From an uncultured Oscillibacter sp. (GTDB lineage Bacteria > Bacillota > Clostridia > Oscillospirales > Oscillospiraceae), in the NCBI GenBank assembly GCA_947245315.1, contig CAMXNV010000077.1:1-9506 (forward strand): a stretch of DNA of 9,506 nucleotides. Reading direction: 5' to 3'. The notes beneath the pieces were generated by a model, which did no database searches, was not told where the DNA came from, and worked only from the letters and a program-made list of their open reading frames with translations. Of this stretch, positions 5,643 through 9,506 are shown in pieces. Within the stretch, counting starts at the first letter, position 1. Each line of letters begins with the position of its first letter. The translations under genes and the position numbers were made by a program.

Positions 5643-7952
5643 AGTCGTTACCTCCTCGAAATGTTTGGAATGCTGGATTTTTCTATCCTTTTTCACGTCC
5701 CGCAGGTCAAATAGGTTCAGCCGCAGGGCGTTGGATACCACGCAGAAGCTGCTGAGGCTCATGGCCGCCGCGCCGAACATGGGGTTCAGCGTCAGGCCCA
5801 GGGGGATGAAGAGCCCCGCCGCCAGGGGGATGCCGATGGTGTTGTAGAAGAAGGCCCAGAACAGGTTTTCGTGGATGTTCCGCAGGGTGGCCCGGCTGAG
5901 CCGGATGGCCGCGGGCACGTCGGAGAGGCGGCTTTTCATCAGCACCACGTCCGCCGCGTCGATGGCCACGTCGGCCCCCGCGCCGATGGCGATCCCGGTG
6001 TCCGCCCGGGTGAGGGCCGGGGCGTCGTTGATGCCGTCGCCCACCATGGCCACCTTGCCCTGGCGTTTCAGGCTCCGGATGACGCTCTCCTTCCCGTCGG
6101 GGAGCACCCCGGCGATGACCTCGTCCACCCCGGCCTGCCGCCCGATGGCCTGGGCGGTCCGCTGGTTGTCGCCGGTGAGCATGACCACCCGAATTCCCAT
6201 ATTTTGGAGTTCCTTGACGGCCTGAGGGCTGTCTTCTTTTATGACGTCCGCCACGGCCACGATGCCCAGCAGCTCCCCGTCCCGGCTGAAGAAGAGGGGC
6301 GTTTTCCCCTGGCCCGCCAGAGCCTCGGCCTGGGCCTGAACCTCTTGGGGCACAGTGGTTTGAGAGCTAATGAAGCTGAGGTTTCCCCCGCTGAGGAGGG
6401 CCCCGTTCAGCCGGGCGGTGAGGCCGTTCCCCGGCAGGGCCTGGAAGTCCGTGACCTCCTCCGCCGGGACCCCTTCCTCCTCCGCCCGCTGGAGGATGGC
6501 CCGGGCCAGGGGGTGCTCGCTCTTCTGCTCCAGGGCCCGGGCCAGCCGGAGGAGCTCCGCCCCGGTGAGCCCCTGGGCGGGGAGGAGGTCCGTCACCCGG
6601 GGCTCCCCGCGGGTGATGGTGCCGGTCTTGTCCAGGGCCACGATTTCCGTGCGCCCTGCGGCCTCCAGGGAGGCGGCGGTTTTAAAGAGGATGCCGTTTT
6701 TGGCCCCGAGCCCATTGCCCACCATGATGGCCACCGGAGTGGCCAGCCCCAGGGCGCAGGGGCAGGAGATCACCAGCACGGAGATGCCCCGGGCCAGGGC
6801 GAAGCCCACGGTCTGCCCCAGCAGCAGCCATACAACCGTGGTAATTACAGCGATGGAGATCACCACCGGGACGAAAATGCCGGACACTTTGTCGGCAATT
6901 TTGGCAATAGGGGCCTTGGTAGCCGCCGCGTCGCTGACCATTTGGATGATCTGGGAGAGGGTGGTGTCCTCGCCCACCCGGGTTGCTTGACACTTTATAA
7001 AACCTGCTTGATTAGTGGTGGCGGCAGAGACGGCGTCCCCGGGGGCCTTGTCGACGGGGATGCTCTCCCCGGTGAGGGCGGACTCGTTCACGGCGCTGGA
7101 GCCCTCCACCACCACGCCGTCCACGGGGATGTTCTCCCCGGGCCGGACCACGAAGAGGTCGCCCTTTTGCACCTGCTCGATGGGGACGGGGACCTCCTGG
7201 CCGTCCCGGAGGAGGACGGCGGTCTTGGGGGCCAGCTTCATCAGGCTTTTCAGGGCGTCGGTGGTCTTGCCCTTGGAGCGGGCCTCCAGCATTTTGCCCA
7301 CGGTGATGAGGGTGAGGATCATGGCGGCGGACTCAAAATAGAACTCCATCATGTAGTCCATCACGGCCTCCATGTCCCCCCGGACCTGAGCGCCGGTCAT
7401 GGCGAAGAGGGCGTAGGTGCTGTAGACGAAGGCGGCCGAGGCGCCCAGAGCCACCAGGGTGTCCATGTTGGGGGCCTTGTGCCAGAGGCTCTTAAAGCCG
7501 CTGATGAAAAATTTCTGGTTGATGACCATGACGGCCACCGTCAGCAGAAGCTGCAAAAGGCCCATGGCCACGTGATTCCCGTGGAGGAAGGCCGGGACGG
7601 GCCAACCCCACATCATATGGCCCATGGAGAAGTACATGAGCACCGCCAGGAAGACCAGGGAGGTCCACAGGCGCCGTTTCAGCAGGGGCGTCTCGTGGTC
7701 CGCCAAGGCGGCCTCGGGGCTGGCGGAGGCCCCGGCGGAGGCAGCCTTGCCCGCCCCCTTCTTGGAGGCTCCGTAGCCCGCATTCTTTACAGCCGCAATG
7801 ATTTCCTGTTCCGAGGCGCTGCCCTCTACCCCCATGGAATTGGTCAGTAGACTGACGGAGCAGGCGGTGACGCCCGGCAGCTTTGCCACCGCCTTTTCCA
7901 CCCGGGCGCTGCAAGCGGCGCAGCTCATGCCGGTGACGTTGTATTGTTCCAT
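5433..7952 (-). CDS. copA: Cu(I)-exporting P1B-type ATPase CopA with fused C-terminal CopZ-like domain
   Basis: This membrane pump exports Cu(I) using ATP. Domains over 839 residues: N-terminal HMA with GMSCAAC (C11, C14), a Gly/Ala/Ser linker (about 60-85), eight expected membrane helices, the actuator TGES (294-297), the channel motif CPC (397-399), the phosphorylated D441 in DKTGT, the P1B signature HP (480-481), GDGINDAP (638-645), then YN (703-704) and MSLSS (731-735) in the last two helices. CPC plus YN plus MxxSS marks the Cu(I) subgroup. A second HMA (about 771-839) with MCGHC (C782, C785) follows a short polar linker. Having one HMA at each end differs from the common arrangement of all HMA domains at the N-terminus. 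The ATG has AGGAGG eight bases upstream. It lies downstream of csoR on the same strand and is most likely controlled by CsoR through the promoter at 8458-8486. Confidence 0.95.
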   Translation of the reverse strand: MEQYNVTGMSCAACSARVEKAVAKLPGVTACSVSLLTNSMGVEGSASEQEIIAAVKNAGYGASKKGAGKAASAGASASPEAALADHETPLLKRRLWTSLVFLAVLMYFSMGHMMWGWPVPAFLHGNHVAMGLLQLLLTVAVMVINQKFFISGFKSLWHKAPNMDTLVALGASAAFVYSTYALFAMTGAQVRGDMEAVMDYMMEFYFESAAMILTLITVGKMLEARSKGKTTDALKSLMKLAPKTAVLLRDGQEVPVPIEQVQKGDLFVVRPGENIPVDGVVVEGSSAVNESALTGESIPVDKAPGDAVSAATTNQAGFIKCQATRVGEDTTLSQIIQMVSDAAATKAPIAKIADKVSGIFVPVVISIAVITTVVWLLLGQTVGFALARGISVLVISCPCALGLATPVAIMVGNGLGAKNGILFKTAASLEAAGRTEIVALDKTGTITRGEPRVTDLLPAQGLTGAELLRLARALEQKSEHPLARAILQRAEEEGVPAEEVTDFQALPGNGLTARLNGALLSGGNLSFISSQTTVPQEVQAQAEALAGQGKTPLFFSRDGELLGIVAVADVIKEDSPQAVKELQNMGIRVVMLTGDNQRTAQAIGRQAGVDEVIAGVLPDGKESVIRSLKRQGKVAMVGDGINDAPALTRADTGIAIGAGADVAIDAADVVLMKSRLSDVPAAIRLSRATLRNIHENLFWAFFYNTIGIPLAAGLFIPLGLTLNPMFGAAAMSLSSFCVVSNALRLNLFDLRDVKKDRKIQHSKHFEEVTTMEKTMKIEGMMCGHCEARVKKALEALPEVQAANVSHEKGTAVVTLSGALADEALKKAVEDQDYKVLGIQ

Positions 7953-8116
7953 AAGCGGGACCTCCTATGTCCAAATTTAATAAATAGATAGTTTATAAAA
8001 CAAACAATAAAATAGTGCTGCGGCCAGCGGCGGCGCGGGCCGGGACGAGGCCGCGGTTTCGATCCAAGAGCGGGGCCGCCGGTGCTTAGCCCTATAATAT
8101 AGATAGTATATGAAAA
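7953..8116 (-). other. Structured csoR-copA intergenic region
   Basis: These 164 bases separate csoR from copA. A GC-rich core (about 8019-8090) offers competing stems on the minus strand, for example GCGGCC with GGCCGC (outer arms about 8020-8054) and CGGCGG with CCGCCG. AT-rich tracts lie on both sides. The nonamer ATAGATAGT occurs at 7984-7992 and again at 8099-8107, flanking the core. I see no CsoR operator and no strong promoter. The region could attenuate readthrough into copA or be the scar of an inserted element. Confidence 0.35.
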
Positions 8117-8413
8117 TTACTTCATTAACTTTTGAAGGGTGGCGACCAGCTCGTCGATGGTGGCGTCCCGGCCCTCCCGGATGTCCTGGGCCACGCAGGT
8201 GCGGATATGGGCGGCCAGGAGCTCCTTGCTGAAGGCGTTCAGGGCGGCGTTGGCGGCGGCCACTTGGGCCAGGATGTCGGGACAGTAGGCGCTGCGCTCC
8301 ACCATGCCCCGGATGCCCCGGATTTGGCCCTCAATTCGGTTCAGGCGGTTGACAAGCCGCCGGTATTCCTCTTCGGAGCGCTGCTTCGTCTTGTGGCAGT
8401 CACAGCCTTCCAT
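8117..8413 (-). CDS. csoR: Copper-sensing transcriptional repressor CsoR
   Basis: CsoR proteins are all-alpha DNA-binding repressors that leave their operators on binding Cu(I). This one has 98 residues. The Cu(I) ligand set C-H-C is present as C44 (SAYCPD), H69 and C73 (HIRTC), nearly the same numbering as B. subtilis CsoR (C45, H70, C74). This separates it from RcnR/FrmR-type relatives. The helix with RLNRIEGQIRGI (23-34) is typical of the family. An extra N-terminal CDCH (4-7) could add a metal site. The ATG at 8413 is chosen over an in-frame TTG at 8434 because GAGGAGG lies eight bases before the ATG and because the TTG would place coding sequence close against the operator. It is the first gene of the copper unit and is autoregulated by the two sites upstream. 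Confidence 0.94.
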   Translation of the reverse strand: MEGCDCHKTKQRSEEEYRRLVNRLNRIEGQIRGIRGMVERSAYCPDILAQVAAANAALNAFSKELLAAHIRTCVAQDIREGRDATIDELVATLQKLMK

Positions 8414-8435
8414 AACGGCGTCCTCCTCATCCAAG

Positions 8436-8452
8436 ATACCCCCTAGGGGTAT
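8436..8452. promoter_or_regulatory. CsoR operator 2 (at transcription start)
   Basis: ATACCCC-CTA-GGGGTAT is a perfect palindrome of 7-bp arms, matching the known CsoR-type G/C-tract operator flanked by TA. It covers about +1 to +16 of the predicted csoR transcript. Its centre is 27 bases from that of the other operator. Confidence 0.85.
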
Positions 8453-8457
8453 TTTGC

Positions 8458-8486
8458 ATTATATACCCACCCGGGGTATTTGTCAA
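8458..8486 (-). promoter_or_regulatory. Consensus sigma-A promoter of csoR-copA
   Basis: On the minus strand the -35 is TTGACA (8486-8481) and the -10 is TATAAT (8463-8458), separated by 17 bases. Both boxes match the consensus fully. Such a strong promoter needs tight repression, which the two CsoR sites provide. Confidence 0.92.
8463..8479. promoter_or_regulatory. CsoR operator 1 (fills the promoter spacer)
   Basis: ATACCC-(5 nt)-GGGTAT has the same 17-bp span as operator 2 and occupies almost exactly the spacer between the -35 and -10 boxes, touching the -10. CsoR bound here would block RNA polymerase directly. Confidence 0.85.
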
Positions 8487-8596
8487 GACCAAATTTTCCT
8501 GCAATTCATCGCCGCTCTCCCTATTAGGGGATACTTTTGGACCCAAATGATCCTTCTTTTTCACCGGGGCAAAACGTGCAACTAAAAATACCCTGG

Positions 8597-8649
8597 GCAT
8601 AAAACCAGCCGGCAAAAGGGAGGGTTCCCTCTGTCGGCTGGTTCTATGC
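8597..8649 (-). terminator. Long hairpin, probable terminator of the beta-helix acyltransferase gene
   Basis: GCATA and AACCAGCCG (8597-8611) pair with CGGCTGGTT and TATGC (8635-8649) across one mismatch. An inner stem GAGGG-AA-CCCTC forms on the minus strand. It is 45 bases past the stop of the acyltransferase gene. On that strand the 9-bp inner arm is followed by TT, and TTTTT comes ten bases beyond the outer stem. The U-run is weak, so it could also be a stability element. Confidence 0.55.
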
Positions 8650-8693
8650 GGGGTGGTTGTTTTAATTAGGCGCTTATATCAATAAGGAAATGC

Positions 8694-9356
8694 TTACTTC
8701 CGGAGGACCACCTGACCGGGGCCCTTGAAAATGGAATCCGGCGGGACGGTTCCCCGGACGGAGGAGAGGGGATAGACGCTGGCGTTCCGCCCGATGACGG
8801 AGCCGGGGTTCAGCACGCTGTTGCAGCCCACCTCCACGTGGTCCCCCAGGATGGCGCCGAATTTTTTCCGCCCGGTCTCCAGGCGTTCCCCGCCGTTCCG
8901 GACGGTGACCAGGGTCTTGTCGGATTTGACGTTGGAAGTGATGGATCCGGCCCCCATGTGGCTCTTGAAGCCCAGAATGGAGTCGCCGACGTAATTATAA
9001 TGTGGGGTTTGGACGCCGTCGAAAAGGATGACGTTTTTGAGCTCCACGGAGTTGCCCACGACGCAACCCTGGCCCACCAGGGCGGAGCCCCGGATAAAGG
9101 CGCAGTGGCGGACCTCGGTGTCCGGACCGATGATGCAGGGCGCGCCCAGGAAGGCGGTGGGGGCGACGCGGGCGGTTTTGTGGACCCAGACCTGGGGGGC
9201 GGGCTGGAGGTAGTCCTCCGGGTCCAGGGCGGGGCCCAGGGAGAGGATCAGGTCCTTGATGCCGTCCAGGGCCTCCCAGGGGTATTGGAATTGGGAGAGG
9301 TAGGACCCCGCCAGGGTGTGGGAGAGGTCCAGAAGGGCTGAGGTTGTCAGAGTCAT
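8694..9356 (-). CDS. GlmU-like left-handed beta-helix acyltransferase domain protein
   Basis: This 220-residue protein has an N-terminal helical segment (about 1-50) followed by hexapeptide-repeat left-handed beta-helix (about 51-215). It aligns by eye with the acetyltransferase half of GlmU: GNSVELKN (101-108), H119 in TPHYNYVGDS (matching the catalytic His of E. coli GlmU, H363), GAGSITSN (135-142) and GCNSVLNPGSVIG (177-189). The nucleotidyltransferase half of GlmU, with its Gly-rich UTP-binding loop, is absent. Proteins of this kind are often labelled UDP-N-acetylglucosamine pyrophosphorylase, which this one cannot be on its own. It probably acylates, or binds, a sugar nucleotide or sugar phosphate in the cytosol; the substrate is unknown. 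The ATG has AGGAGG six bases upstream. It is transcribed alone, with its own promoter (9408-9436) and a downstream hairpin. Confidence 0.82.
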   Translation of the reverse strand: MTLTTSALLDLSHTLAGSYLSQFQYPWEALDGIKDLILSLGPALDPEDYLQPAPQVWVHKTARVAPTAFLGAPCIIGPDTEVRHCAFIRGSALVGQGCVVGNSVELKNVILFDGVQTPHYNYVGDSILGFKSHMGAGSITSNVKSDKTLVTVRNGGERLETGRKKFGAILGDHVEVGCNSVLNPGSVIGRNASVYPLSSVRGTVPPDSIFKGPGQVVLRK

Positions 9357-9407
9357 GGGGCGCCTCCTGTGATTGCCGCCGGAAAGGGGCGGGAGTGTGA
9401 TGGTGGT

Positions 9408-9436
9408 ATTATATACCGGGACGGGGAGCTTTGCAA
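9408..9436 (-). promoter_or_regulatory. Sigma-A promoter of the beta-helix acyltransferase gene
   Basis: On the minus strand the -35 is TTGCAA (9436-9431), then a 17-base spacer and TATAAT (9413-9408). The -35 is the same hexamer as in the udp promoter. The -10 lies in a small perfect palindrome GGTAT-TAT-ATACC (9405-9417) that could be an operator. The predicted leader is about 45 nt. Confidence 0.8.
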
Positions 9437-9488
9437 GGGGGCGGGGAGCGTGGGAGTGTCCAACTGCGCATTTTATCAGGGGATGGGC

Positions 9489-9506
9489 CGTAGGGGCGGA
9501 CCTGCG
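9489..9506 (+). repeat. Truncated copy of the palindromic repeat at the window edge
   Basis: CGTAGGGGCGGACCTGCG matches the first part of the repeat at 2638-2664 (GTAGGGGCGGACC identical), and its GACCTGCG agrees with the inverted copy at 2748-2774. The window ends before the complementary arm. Confidence 0.6.

Noticed and set aside
5871..7850. A 659-codon open frame antisense to copA
   Set aside because: It is a shadow of GC-rich codon bias: a Gly/His/Asp-rich translation with no domain, and the opposite strand has every CopA motif.
8060..8090. A T-loop-like GGTTTCGATCC suggesting a tRNA
   Set aside because: The flanking bases do not form a T-stem, and no acceptor, D or anticodon arm can be assembled.
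8414..8434. TTG start adding seven residues to CsoR
   Set aside because: The strong GAGGAGG lies inside this stretch and serves the ATG at 8413.
8518..8532. Third CsoR-like palindrome CCCTA-T-TAGGG and the ATACCCTGGGCAT at 8588
   Set aside because: Neither has the flanking ATACCC...GGGTAT symmetry of the two real operators, and they lie too far upstream of the promoter to block it.

Overview
The window looks like chromosomal DNA from a high-GC, low-copy-repeat clostridial Firmicute, probably from the Oscillospiraceae group of gut bacteria (inference). The reasons are a MutS2 of Firmicute type, strong Shine-Dalgarno sequences, sigma-A style promoters with 17-nt spacers, a CsoR/CopA copper module with a CopZ-like domain fused to the pump, and GC-rich palindromic intergenic repeats that I recall from that group. 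Most genes are very GC-rich (about two thirds GC by eye). Three small genes in the middle are clearly less so.

Layout. Positions 139-2526 (+) encode MutS2, a MutS-family ATPase with a C-terminal Smr domain. Positions 2527-2996 hold no gene. They carry a cluster of palindromic repeats, the first of which can also serve as the mutS2 terminator, followed by a clear promoter. That promoter drives a uridine phosphorylase (2997-3770, +). Eleven bases later begins a tandem array of three paralogous small proteins of unknown function (3782-4261, 4308-4787 and 4848-5339, all +). It ends at a bidirectional terminator (5397-5420) shared with the convergent copper operon.

The copper operon lies on the minus strand. 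A consensus promoter (8458-8486) has one CsoR operator filling its spacer and a second at the expected transcription start. It is followed by csoR (8117-8413), a structured 164-nt intergenic stretch, and copA (5433-7952). CopA is a Cu(I) P1B-type ATPase with one metal-binding domain at each end. The C-terminal domain has the size and form of a free CopZ chaperone and is preceded, inside the reading frame, by a perfect ribosome binding site and ATG. CsoR would release its operators when it binds Cu(I), allowing CopA to be made and to export copper.

Upstream of csoR is a separate minus-strand unit with its own promoter and a hairpin terminator. It encodes a GlmU-like left-handed beta-helix acyltransferase (8694-9356). 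The window ends inside another copy of the palindromic repeat seen at 2638.

The best candidate for something undescribed is the triplicated small-protein family. Its C-terminal 56 residues are colinear in all three copies and end in F-x-P-I-D-D-S-x-x-F at the carboxyl terminus. This resembles, by eye, the acidic phenylalanine-ended tip of bacterial SSB proteins.
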